Origin: Chromohalobacter marismortui
GTDB lineage: Bacteria > Pseudomonadota > Gammaproteobacteria > Pseudomonadales > Halomonadaceae
Assembly: GCF_004364315.1 (NCBI RefSeq)
Contig: NZ_SOBR01000001.1
Coordinates: 434,001-498,000 of the forward strand
Length of the DNA stretch: 64,000 nucleotides
Direction of reading: 5' to 3'
Made by a program: the position numbers and the translations under genes. Positions 27,257 to 34,879 of this stretch are shown piece by piece. Positions within the stretch are counted from its first letter, which is position 1. Each line of letters begins with the position of its first letter. A model generated the notes under the pieces. That model had not been told where the DNA came from, searched no databases, and saw only the letters and a program-made list of their open reading frames with translations.

Positions 27257-27345
27257 TGCAGACTTGAAGGAAATGCAGTGGTCATGCGCGCTTTGGCGCG
27301 GCAAAGTGAGCGCCCTAATCATCGAGCCGAGAGTCGAGAAACGCC

Positions 27346-28458
27346 ATGAGCCAGTATCAGCCTCCATTTCGTGCCGACACCGTGGGTAGCCTGTTGCGCA
27401 GCGATGAGCTCAAGCAGGCGAGACGTCGCTTTCACGCTGGAGAAACGGACTATTCGGTACTACGTGACGTCGAGGATGCCGAAATTCGGCGCGTCGTCGC
27501 CCAGCAGGAAGCGCTGGGCCTCAAGGCGGTGACCGATGGCGAGTTTCGGCGCGCCTGGTGGCATTTCGATTTCCTCGAAGGCCTCAAGGGTGTGGAGGGC
27601 TATACGTCGGATCAGGGCATTCAGTTTCAGGGTCGCCAGACATCGGCGCGCAGCGTGCGCGTGACGGACAAGCTAGGGTTCGATCCCGAGCATCCGATGC
27701 TTGGGCATTTCCGTTTCCTGGCAGATACCGTCGCCAGGGCGACGCCGAAGATGACGCTGCCGAGCCCGAGCGTGCTGCACTTCCGCGGCGGTCGCCGTAA
27801 TATCGACAGCAGTGTTTACCCGTCGCTGGATACCTTCTTCGCCGATCTGGCCGACACCTACCGCGATGTGATCAAGCACTTTTATGCAGCAGGCTGCCGG
27901 TACCTGCAGCTCGATGACACGGTATGGGCATACCTGTGTTCCGATAAGGAACTGGCGGCGGCGCGTGAGCGAGGCGAGGATGCCGATCGCCTGCAACACA
28001 TCTATGCCGAGGTGCTCAACCACGCCCTGGCCGAGCGCCCCCGCGACCTGCATGTCAGCCTGCATGTCTGTCGCGGCAACTTCCGCTCGACATGGATCAG
28101 CGAAGGCGGCTACGAGCCGGTGGCCGAGACGCTGCTGGGTCGGGTCGATGTCGATGCCTACTTCCTGGAATACGATACCGAGCGTGCGGGCGGCTTCGAG
28201 CCGCTACGCTTCTTGCCTGAAGGGCACAAGCAAGCCGTGTTGGGGCTGATTACCAGTAAAAGCGGTGAACTCGAGCCTGCCGATACGGTGAGCGCTCGCA
28301 TCGCCGAGGCCTCGCGCTATGCGCCGCTGTCCCAGCTGTGCCTGAGTCCGCAGTGCGGTTTCGCCTCCACCGAGGAAGGCAATCTGCTTAGCGAGACGCA
28401 GCAATGGGATAAGCTGCGCCATGTAGTGGATATCGCCAAGGCCGTCTGGCAGGACTGA
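27346..28458 (+). CDS. MetE C-terminal-domain-type methionine synthase
   Basis: This 370-residue cobalamin-independent methionine synthase-like protein has only the C-terminal catalytic barrel, half the length of E. coli MetE (753 aa). It starts PPFRADTVGSLLR, typical of the short YxjG/YxjH-like family. The zinc ligands of MetE are recognisable: the HxC pair in LHVCRGN, Glu in FLEYDTER, and Cys in LSPQCGFAS. It probably transfers a methyl group to homocysteine. The methyl donor is uncertain because the N-terminal folate-associated half is missing. A perfect MetR box about 90 bp upstream supports homocysteine or methionine control. A weak hairpin terminator follows. Confidence 0.88.
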   Translation: MSQYQPPFRADTVGSLLRSDELKQARRRFHAGETDYSVLRDVEDAEIRRVVAQQEALGLKAVTDGEFRRAWWHFDFLEGLKGVEGYTSDQGIQFQGRQTSARSVRVTDKLGFDPEHPMLGHFRFLADTVARATPKMTLPSPSVLHFRGGRRNIDSSVYPSLDTFFADLADTYRDVIKHFYAAGCRYLQLDDTVWAYLCSDKELAAARERGEDADRLQHIYAEVLNHALAERPRDLHVSLHVCRGNFRSTWISEGGYEPVAETLLGRVDVDAYFLEYDTERAGGFEPLRFLPEGHKQAVLGLITSKSGELEPADTVSARIAEASRYAPLSQLCLSPQCGFASTEEGNLLSETQQWDKLRHVVDIAKAVWQD

Positions 28459-28486
28459 GCTGCAACGCTTGCGCGTCTTGTATTGT

Positions 28487-28517
28487 GCGCCTCCGCATGG
28501 GTATGTGGGGGCGCTTT
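28487..28517 (+). terminator. Probable terminator after the metE-like gene
   Basis: GCGCC (28487-28491) pairs with GGCGC (28510-28514). CC/GG and CAT/ATG continue the stem with one mismatch around a 4-nt loop, followed by TTTGTC. The T-run is short. Confidence 0.55.
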
Positions 28518-28833
28518 GTCGTATGGAGACCTCGTCTCTCAGGAGCGTTGTTGCCAGGCATTTATGGCGGATCAGCGTGCCATGTAATAGAAAGTTACCG
28601 CCTTTATATGGGCAATTCTGACGCTTTTTGGCCTCATCGGTGTGGCCAAATGGCGACGAATGGAAGCCTCTGTAGCGCGTGATCACGGCCAGCGTGGGAA
28701 AATTTAACGTCTCCCAGGCAATTGAGGTTGGCGATATTAGCGGTATTCGTATTATCCTGTGAGCGGTACATGAGGGACCTGATGTATCAGGACTTCATCA
28801 CCATTCACAGAAAGGCTTTCAAGGAGAACGCAG
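28518..28833 (+). other. Intergenic region upstream of lpp
   Basis: No credible ORF lies in these 316 bp on either strand. The interval is unusually AT-rich for the window and holds the lpp promoter at 28728-28755. I see no other clear structure. Confidence 0.6.
28728..28755 (+). promoter_or_regulatory. Probable lpp promoter
   Basis: TTGGCG at 28728-28733 and TATTAT at 28750-28755, with 16-bp spacing, lie about 80 bp before the lpp start. A strong sigma-70-like element is expected for a gene whose product is among the most abundant in the cell. Confidence 0.6.
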
Positions 28834-29097
28834 ATGTTGTCCAACAGTAAGAACACGCTCAAGCTTCTGGTTGCCGCAGGCTCTCTGGCCGTGCTGGCCG
28901 GTTGTGCTTCTAACCAGGAAGCGATGAAGAGCGATATCGCTCAGGCACAGGCCGATGCGTCTGAAGCCAAGAGCATGTCTCAGCAGGCGATGAACGCTGC
29001 GCAACAGGCTCAACGTGATGCGCAGGCTGCGCTTGAAGCGGCTCAGCGTAATCGTGCCGCGATGGATCGTATGTTCGAAAAGTCCATGCGCAAGTAA
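28834..29097 (+). CDS. lpp: Major outer-membrane (Braun-type) lipoprotein
   Basis: This is an 87-residue lipoprotein of the Lpp/OprI kind. The signal peptide ends in lipobox VLAGC (Cys24). The mature part is a single alanine-rich heptad-repeat helix (AQAQADASEAKSMSQQAMNA), as in trimeric coiled-coil murein lipoproteins. The C-terminus is ...SMRK, so the terminal lysine that L,D-transpeptidases attach to diaminopimelate is present. AAGGAG precedes the start. It has its own promoter and a strong terminator, and two L,D-transpeptidases follow immediately, which fits covalent attachment of this protein to peptidoglycan. Confidence 0.94.
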   Translation: MLSNSKNTLKLLVAAGSLAVLAGCASNQEAMKSDIAQAQADASEAKSMSQQAMNAAQQAQRDAQAALEAAQRNRAAMDRMFEKSMRK

Positions 29098-29142
29098 TAG
29101 CTTGTCAGCATGAACATGGGCGGCGCTTTGCGTCCGCCCTGG

Positions 29143-29175
29143 AAAAGGGTTCCGCCACCGGTGGGACCCTTTTTT
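29143..29175 (+). terminator. Rho-independent terminator of lpp
   Basis: The stem GGGTTCCGCC/GGTGGGACCC (29147-29169, with two G-T pairs) has a 3-nt loop, an A-run before it, and TTTTTT after it. Confidence 0.85.
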
Positions 29176-29262
29176 ATGGAGGGAGTCGATTGACGCAGGG
29201 ATGACGCTACCTGGGGAGTTCAGTGTAGGCTAGCGCCTTGTCACGATGATGCGGAGTGGAAC

Positions 29263-29904
29263 ATGAAGCGTTGGATGCAAGCCTTGGTGATGGCCCTGGC
29301 GGGATTGGCGTTGTTGGTCGTGGGTGGGTCATATGCACTGGCGGCTGCCGATGATGAGGTCTGGGTCTTGATCGACGAGAGTACCGCCACGCTTGATATT
29401 TATCGCGGCGATACGCGTATCGAACGTTTCGAGCCTGTTTCGCTGGGGCGTGGGGGGGCGGCGCGCCTGCGACTGAAGGGCAGTGAGATGACCCCGACGG
29501 GCGAGTTTCATATCAATCGAATCAATCGCGATAGCAAGTTCCGTACCTTCCTGGGGTTGAACTATCCCAAGCTCGAGACCGCGCGTCGGGCGCTGCGGGC
29601 CGGGGTGATGTCGCCGACCGAGTACGCTGATTTCCAGGAGGCCTATTATCGTAATGGCACGCCGCCACAGAATACGGTGTTGGGTGGCTATATTGGCATT
29701 CATGGCCTGGGGGCCGGCGATCCCGAGATTCACCGGCTCTTCAACTGGACGGAAGGCTGCGTGGCGGTCACTAACGATCAAATAGACGAATTGACGCGGC
29801 TGGTGTCGATCGGCACGCGCGTGGTGATCCGGGGGGATGACGACACCTCGATCGTCCCCCCGGGTGACCCGTTGCAAACGAGTATTCAGACCCCGATGGA
29901 TTGA
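29263..29904 (+). CDS. L,D-transpeptidase (YkuD domain)
   Basis: This 213-residue periplasmic protein has a signal peptide (ALAGLALLVVGGSYALAA, cleavage near residue 28) followed directly by a YkuD domain. The catalytic signature is GIHGLGAGDPEIHRLFNWTEGCVAVTN: the histidine, then the cysteine in the TEGCVAVTN loop, in place of the more common SHGCIRM. The domain also has MTPTGEFHIN. It has no LysM domain. L,D-transpeptidases form 3-3 cross-links or link Lpp to peptidoglycan. The position 165 bp after lpp favours a wall-modifying role with that lipoprotein, but which reaction cannot be told. The 3' end overlaps the convergent next gene by 19 bp. Confidence 0.92.
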   Translation: MKRWMQALVMALAGLALLVVGGSYALAAADDEVWVLIDESTATLDIYRGDTRIERFEPVSLGRGGAARLRLKGSEMTPTGEFHINRINRDSKFRTFLGLNYPKLETARRALRAGVMSPTEYADFQEAYYRNGTPPQNTVLGGYIGIHGLGAGDPEIHRLFNWTEGCVAVTNDQIDELTRLVSIGTRVVIRGDDDTSIVPPGDPLQTSIQTPMD

Positions 29905-30998
29905 TAAAGCAGCGGTGGCGGCGACGGCAAGGCATCGTACAGGCTGCCTGGCATGGGAACTCGCGGTGCCTTTTCTGGCTTGGGCGCGACATTCAGCGCG
30001 ACCAGGGTGCCACTGGACATCAGCACGGCGTTTGTCAGGCGTCGATGATCGATATCGTCCTTTATCTGGTGATGCGTCAAGGTCGCGACGAGTGCTTCAC
30101 TGGCGTCCAGGACGCGCTTGAGCACCGGTGACTGCCGGTCCTCCTCCAGGAGCGGGAAGGACTGCACGTAAAGCGTCCCGTCGCGCCAGCCGAACTTGGT
30201 CGGCTGGCTGATCAGGTTGACGTTGGTGCCGACGGGAAGCTTGCCGAAAAGGTGTTCGACGTCTTCTGGATACATGCGAATACAGCCGTGGGTCACGCGC
30301 ATGCCGATACCTTGCGGCCGGTTGGTGCCATGAATCAGGTAACCGGGGATGGCCAGGCGCATCTTGTATTGGCCCAGTGGGTTGTCAGGCCCTGGCGGAA
30401 CCACGTTAGGAAGCTCCCGGCCGTCTGCGGCATGCTCTTCGATGATCGACTGGGGGGGATACCAGGCCGGGTTTTTCTGCTTGGCGGTAATCCGCGTCTC
30501 ACCCAGAGGGGTAGACCAATCCATGCGTCCGACGCTGATGGCATATGTTTCCACCTGGGCCGGTTTGCCGTCTTCCGACGGCGGATAGTAATAAAGGCGC
30601 ATCTCGGGAATATTGACCACGACCCCTTGGTGCGCGGCCTCGGGCAGTATGAACCGGGAGGGTATCGTGACCTCGGTGCCTTCACCGGGATACCAGACAC
30701 TGATACCCGGGTTGGCGCGACGCATCGCTTCATAGCCAACGCCATACCGGCGGCCAATGTCGAGTAATGTGTCTTGTTTTTCGGTCTCGATGACGCGCGC
30801 CTTGCCGACGATGTTCCCGTTCTCGGGGACCACGAAGCGTGTAACACCTTTGTCGTGGGGCGGCGCTGTGTCTTGCGGCAAGCCGGCTGCTTCGGGAGTG
30901 ATCACGGGCCCAGGGGCGGTGTCGGCCAGTCCCGTCGTGGAGAGTGAGAGCAAGGTGGCCAGCCATAAGGGCGTTAGGCCGCGGGAAGTAACCGGCAT
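29886..30998 (-). CDS. L,D-transpeptidase with LysM domain (ErfK/YbiS/YcfS type)
   Basis: This is a 370-residue exported protein starting MPVTSRGLTPLWLATLL. A signal peptide is followed by a LysM peptidoglycan-binding module (about residues 66-120, DTLLDIGRRYGVGYEAMRRANP ... TVTIPS-like end). The YkuD domain follows, with IHGTNRP and the active site MRVTHGCIRMYPEDV. This LysM-YkuD order is that of E. coli LdtA/B/C, which attach Lpp to peptidoglycan. A C-terminal extension of about 70 residues is rich in Pro. An upstream start at 31052 adds 18 residues before the signal peptide and is less likely. It converges on the lpp-ldt pair with a 19-bp overlap, and mfd lies upstream on the same strand. 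Confidence 0.93.
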   Translation of the reverse strand: MPVTSRGLTPLWLATLLSLSTTGLADTAPGPVITPEAAGLPQDTAPPHDKGVTRFVVPENGNIVGKARVIETEKQDTLLDIGRRYGVGYEAMRRANPGISVWYPGEGTEVTIPSRFILPEAAHQGVVVNIPEMRLYYYPPSEDGKPAQVETYAISVGRMDWSTPLGETRITAKQKNPAWYPPQSIIEEHAADGRELPNVVPPGPDNPLGQYKMRLAIPGYLIHGTNRPQGIGMRVTHGCIRMYPEDVEHLFGKLPVGTNVNLISQPTKFGWRDGTLYVQSFPLLEEDRQSPVLKRVLDASEALVATLTHHQIKDDIDHRRLTNAVLMSSGTLVALNVAPKPEKAPRVPMPGSLYDALPSPPPLLYQSIGV

Positions 30999-31154
30999 GG
31001 ATATGGACTCTTTTTCGGTCAGGCAAGTGGCGGATGCCACGATCACCTGCATTCTGGCGTATTTTCATGCCGACACAAGCCATGCGTCAGCTTGTAACGC
31101 GCATCCGTGCGTCTGTGAGGGTCGATAGAGCGCCCGTATGACGGGCGCCACTGG

Positions 31155-34100
31155 TTACGCTGCCTGGGTCTTGCGATTGAGCTGTTCGAGTAACGCTTCG
31201 AGCAGCGAAAAGCGCTGTTCCTCGTCGCTCATGTCACCTTCGAAGCGTAATGTATCGGCACCATCCAACCGGTAGTGCGCTGGGTCCTGTTGGATCATAT
31301 GCACCAGCGTCATGGGATCGACGGCGGTTTGTGTGCCGAAAGTGAGACGGCCCCGCTCGGCGCCGGCCTCGAGGCGCACGATGCCTAGACGTTCGGCACG
31401 CTGACGTAGCCGGGTTTGACGGAAAAGCGTCTTGAGCGGCCCTGGCAGCAGGCCGAAACGGTCGATCATCTCGACCTGCAACTCCTTGAGTTCGGCTTCA
31501 TCCTCGGCGTTGGCGATGCGCTTGTACATGATCAGGCGCTGCTGTACGTCGGGCAGGTAATCGCTGGGAATCAATGACGGCAAGTTGAGGCTGACTTCCA
31601 CGCCATCGTCCAGCGGAGACTCGATATTGGGTGTCTTGCCGCTCTTGATGGCCTTGACCGCTCGGTCGAGCATTTGCATGTAGAGGCTGTAACCCACCGT
31701 TTCCATCTGGCCGCTTTGTTCATCGCCCAGCAGTTCGCCGGCGCCGCGAATCTCCATGTCGTGACTGGCGAGGGTGAAGCCGGCCCCGAGATCTTCTGCC
31801 TGGCTGATCGCCTCGAGGCGCTTGAGCGCATCCTTGGTCATGGCCTTGGGGGGTGGCGTGAGCAGGTAGGCATACGCCTGATGGTGGCTGCGTCCGACGC
31901 GACCGCGGAGTTGGTGCAGCTGCGCGAGTCCGAACTTGTCGGCGCGTTCGATGATGATGGTATTGGCACTGGGCACGTCGATGCCGGTCTCAATGATCGT
32001 CGAACACACCAGCACGTTGAAACGCTTGTGATAGAAGTCCGACATCACGCGTTCCAGCGAACGCTCGGGCAACTGGCCGTGGGCAACGGCCACGCGAGCC
32101 TCCGGCACGAGCTCGGCAATGCGCTCGGCAGTCGTTTCTATCGTCTTGACTTCGTTATGCAGGAAGTAGACCTGGCCGCCGCGCAGAATTTCGCGTAGCA
32201 GGGCTTCTTTCAGGACGCCTTCGTTGCGCTGTTGCACGAAGGTCTTGACCGATAGGCGGCGCGCCGGGGGCGTGGCGATGATCGAAAGATCGCGAATGCC
32301 GCTCATCGCCATGTTCAAGGTGCGGGGAATCGGCGTCGCGGTGAGCGTGAGGATGTCGATCTCGGCGCGTAGGCTCTTGAGCTTTTCCTTCTGCGAGACG
32401 CCGAAGCGGTGTTCCTCGTCGATGATCAATAGTCCCATGTTCGGGAGCGACATCGTCTTGGAGAGCAGCTTGTGGGTGCCGATGACGATATCGGCACGGC
32501 CTTCGTTGATGCGCTCCAGCGACGCTTGCTGCCCCTTGCCGGCGGTGAAGCGCGAGAGCAGTTCGATCTGTACGGCGGTATCCGCGAAGCGGTCGCGGAA
32601 ATTGTCATAATGCTGTTGGGCCAGCAGGGTCGTGGGGACCAATACCACGACTTGGCGACCGGAGTGCACGGCGAGAAAGGCCGCGCGCATGGCGACTTCG
32701 GTCTTGCCGAAGCCCACGTCGCCGCAGACCACGCGGTCCATGGGGCGCGGCGCGGTCATGTCGTCGATGACCGCATCGATGGCAGCATGTTGGTCGGGTG
32801 TTTCCTCGAAAGGAAAACTGGCCGTGAAGCGTGCGTATTCCTCGTCGGGGGCGTCGCAGGCGAAGCCCTCGCGCGCCTCGCGCCGGGCATAGGTATCCAG
32901 CAACTCGGCGGCGGTATCACGTACTTTCTCGGCCGCCTTGCGCTTGGCCTTGTCCCAGGTGTCCGAGCCGAGCTTATGTAGCGGCGCCAGTTCATCCGTC
33001 GCGCCGGCATAACGCGAGATGAGATGCAGGCTATCCACCGGAACGTAGAGCTTGGCGCCGCCGGCGTATTCCAGCGCCAGGAATTCGGCGGCCTGGCCGC
33101 CGGCTTCCAACGTCTCGAGTCCTTGGTAGCGGCCCACGCCATGGCTTTGATGGACCACTGGAGACCCGGGGCTCAATTCCGCCAGATGGCGAACGGCGAG
33201 TTCGTTGTCATCGGTCACCCGACCCCGACGGCGTGCTTGGCGAACGACATCGCCGTACAGCTCGGTTTCGGTGATGACGCAGGTCGCGGGGCTGTCGAGC
33301 CATAGCCCTTCATCGAGGCTGCCCGCGCAAATCGCCAGCGGCGCGCTGCCATCCAGGAAGTGTTGCCAGCCATCGGCCACGGCCAGAGGACGCCCCAGCG
33401 GAGCGAGCGTCTCTTCCAGCGCTTCGCGGCGCCCGCTCGACTCGGCGACCAGCAAGACGCGTGGTGCGTCGGGCGCCCCGAGAAACGCCTCCAGTTTGGC
33501 CAGGGGGTGATGACCCCGTGCGTGAATGGCCACCTCCGGGAGGGGGTGCGTGGCCGGTATCTTGGCATGAGGATGGGGGTCGTCGTCGTCGATCAAGGCC
33601 ACGCGCGGGTGCTGCTTGATGGAGGCGAACACCTCCGGCACGGGGACGAAGGCACGCGCCGGCGGCAGTAAGGGACGCGTGGGATCGACGCCGAGATTGT
33701 CATAGCGGCTTTCGATGGCGCTCCAATGATGTTCGGCGGCGTCATGCACGCCAGGCATCAGGGCGATGCGCGTATGTGCGTTCAGATGCTCGAACAGGGT
33801 GGCCGTTTCCTCGAAGAAAAGCGGCAGGTACTGTTCCAGCCCTGGCGAGGGGATGCCTTTGAGCGCATCGTTGTAAAGCGGGCACTGGCGCGGATCGACA
33901 TCGAACAGCGTCTCGAAGCCCTCGCGGAAACAGGCGATGGCCGATCGCGACAGCGAGTATTCGTGTGCCGGCAGCAGTTCCACGCGCTCGATCTTGTCCA
34001 GCGAGCGCTGTGTGTCGGGATCGAAATAGCGCAGCGTATCGACTTCATCATCGAACAGGTCGATGCGCAGGGGGTGGTCGCTCCCCATGGGGTAGAGGTC

Positions 34101-34607
34101 GATCAAGGCGCCGCGAAACGCGTACTCGCCTGGCTCGTAAACGGTCTCCACCGCGCGGTAACCGGCGCGTGAGAGGCGCTCCCGAAAACCTTCCCGATCG
34201 AGTTGCATGCCCCTGTGCAGGGTGAGCACGCGACCGGCGATGTAATCGGTGGGCGGAAGGCGCTGCATCAAGGTATTGATGGGCACCACGACAATGCCGC
34301 GTGTTCCTTCCTGCAGTCGGCGCAACGTCTTGAGACGCGTCGAGACGATGTCCTGATGCGGGGAAAAGCTGTCGTAGGGCAAGGTTTCCCAATCCGGAAA
34401 CGACAGGATGGGGTGATCAGCGAAGAACTGCAGTGCACTTTCGAGTCTTTGGGCATTGGCGGTGTCGGGTGCCACGACCATCAGCGGGGCGTCGTCGGCG
34501 AGGCGTGCCAATGCCAGGGCACTCGCGGCGGCGTGCGGACGTTGCCAGTAGACAGTATCGCGCACGCCCTGAGGATGCGGTGGATCTAGCGGTGAAAAAT
34601 ACGACAT
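31155..34607 (-). CDS. mfd: Transcription-repair coupling factor
   Basis: Mfd is an ATP-driven translocase that removes RNA polymerase stalled at DNA lesions and recruits UvrA. The 1150-residue protein matches the E. coli length (1148). The N-terminal UvrB-homology module is followed by the polymerase-interacting domain (SPGSPVVHQSHGVGRYQGL), then the RecG-like motor with Walker A GDVGFGKTEVA near residue 630 and the DEEH box near 727. Motifs LTATPIPRTL and HQLRGRVGRS complete the helicase, and a TRCF C-terminal domain closes the protein. The neighbouring gap-nqr order to its right is shared with Pseudomonas. Confidence 0.98.
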   Translation of the reverse strand: MSYFSPLDPPHPQGVRDTVYWQRPHAAASALALARLADDAPLMVVAPDTANAQRLESALQFFADHPILSFPDWETLPYDSFSPHQDIVSTRLKTLRRLQEGTRGIVVVPINTLMQRLPPTDYIAGRVLTLHRGMQLDREGFRERLSRAGYRAVETVYEPGEYAFRGALIDLYPMGSDHPLRIDLFDDEVDTLRYFDPDTQRSLDKIERVELLPAHEYSLSRSAIACFREGFETLFDVDPRQCPLYNDALKGIPSPGLEQYLPLFFEETATLFEHLNAHTRIALMPGVHDAAEHHWSAIESRYDNLGVDPTRPLLPPARAFVPVPEVFASIKQHPRVALIDDDDPHPHAKIPATHPLPEVAIHARGHHPLAKLEAFLGAPDAPRVLLVAESSGRREALEETLAPLGRPLAVADGWQHFLDGSAPLAICAGSLDEGLWLDSPATCVITETELYGDVVRQARRRGRVTDDNELAVRHLAELSPGSPVVHQSHGVGRYQGLETLEAGGQAAEFLALEYAGGAKLYVPVDSLHLISRYAGATDELAPLHKLGSDTWDKAKRKAAEKVRDTAAELLDTYARREAREGFACDAPDEEYARFTASFPFEETPDQHAAIDAVIDDMTAPRPMDRVVCGDVGFGKTEVAMRAAFLAVHSGRQVVVLVPTTLLAQQHYDNFRDRFADTAVQIELLSRFTAGKGQQASLERINEGRADIVIGTHKLLSKTMSLPNMGLLIIDEEHRFGVSQKEKLKSLRAEIDILTLTATPIPRTLNMAMSGIRDLSIIATPPARRLSVKTFVQQRNEGVLKEALLREILRGGQVYFLHNEVKTIETTAERIAELVPEARVAVAHGQLPERSLERVMSDFYHKRFNVLVCSTIIETGIDVPSANTIIIERADKFGLAQLHQLRGRVGRSHHQAYAYLLTPPPKAMTKDALKRLEAISQAEDLGAGFTLASHDMEIRGAGELLGDEQSGQMETVGYSLYMQMLDRAVKAIKSGKTPNIESPLDDGVEVSLNLPSLIPSDYLPDVQQRLIMYKRIANAEDEAELKELQVEMIDRFGLLPGPLKTLFRQTRLRQRAERLGIVRLEAGAERGRLTFGTQTAVDPMTLVHMIQQDPAHYRLDGADTLRFEGDMSDEEQRFSLLEALLEQLNRKTQAA

Positions 34608-34800
34608 GATGCGCTTCAGTTTCTAAGTCGAGATGATGATAGCAGGCAAACAGGAATCGGGGCGATGCGTGGGGATTCAAAGCCAGGCCCGGCAACGATC
34701 TTGTAGTCGAAAATAACTGTGTGAAGCGGTATTCAATGCCTGTTTTTGGCCCTGTAGTCAAGGCCCTATTGGTGTAGTGGAATTACATCCCATGCGACCA

Positions 34801-34838
34801 AGCAAGCCTTGCTATGCGTGTAAAAAGCTCAGGATAAT
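34801..34838 (+). promoter_or_regulatory. Probable gap promoter with overlapping dyad
   Basis: TTGCTA (34809-34814) and GATAAT (34833-34838) are 18 bp apart. A short palindrome AGCAAG-C-CTTGCT (34801-34813) overlaps the -35 hexamer, where a repressor could compete with RNA polymerase. Confidence 0.45.
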
Positions 34839-34879
34839 ACGTTCGTTTTTCGTTCCCCGCTGCCATGACGAGGCCCGCC

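Noticed and set aside
28485-28682. Possible small ORFs in the metE-lpp interval
   Set aside because: Candidate frames lack ribosome-binding sites, have composition unlike the neighbouring genes, and overlap a terminator and the lpp promoter region.
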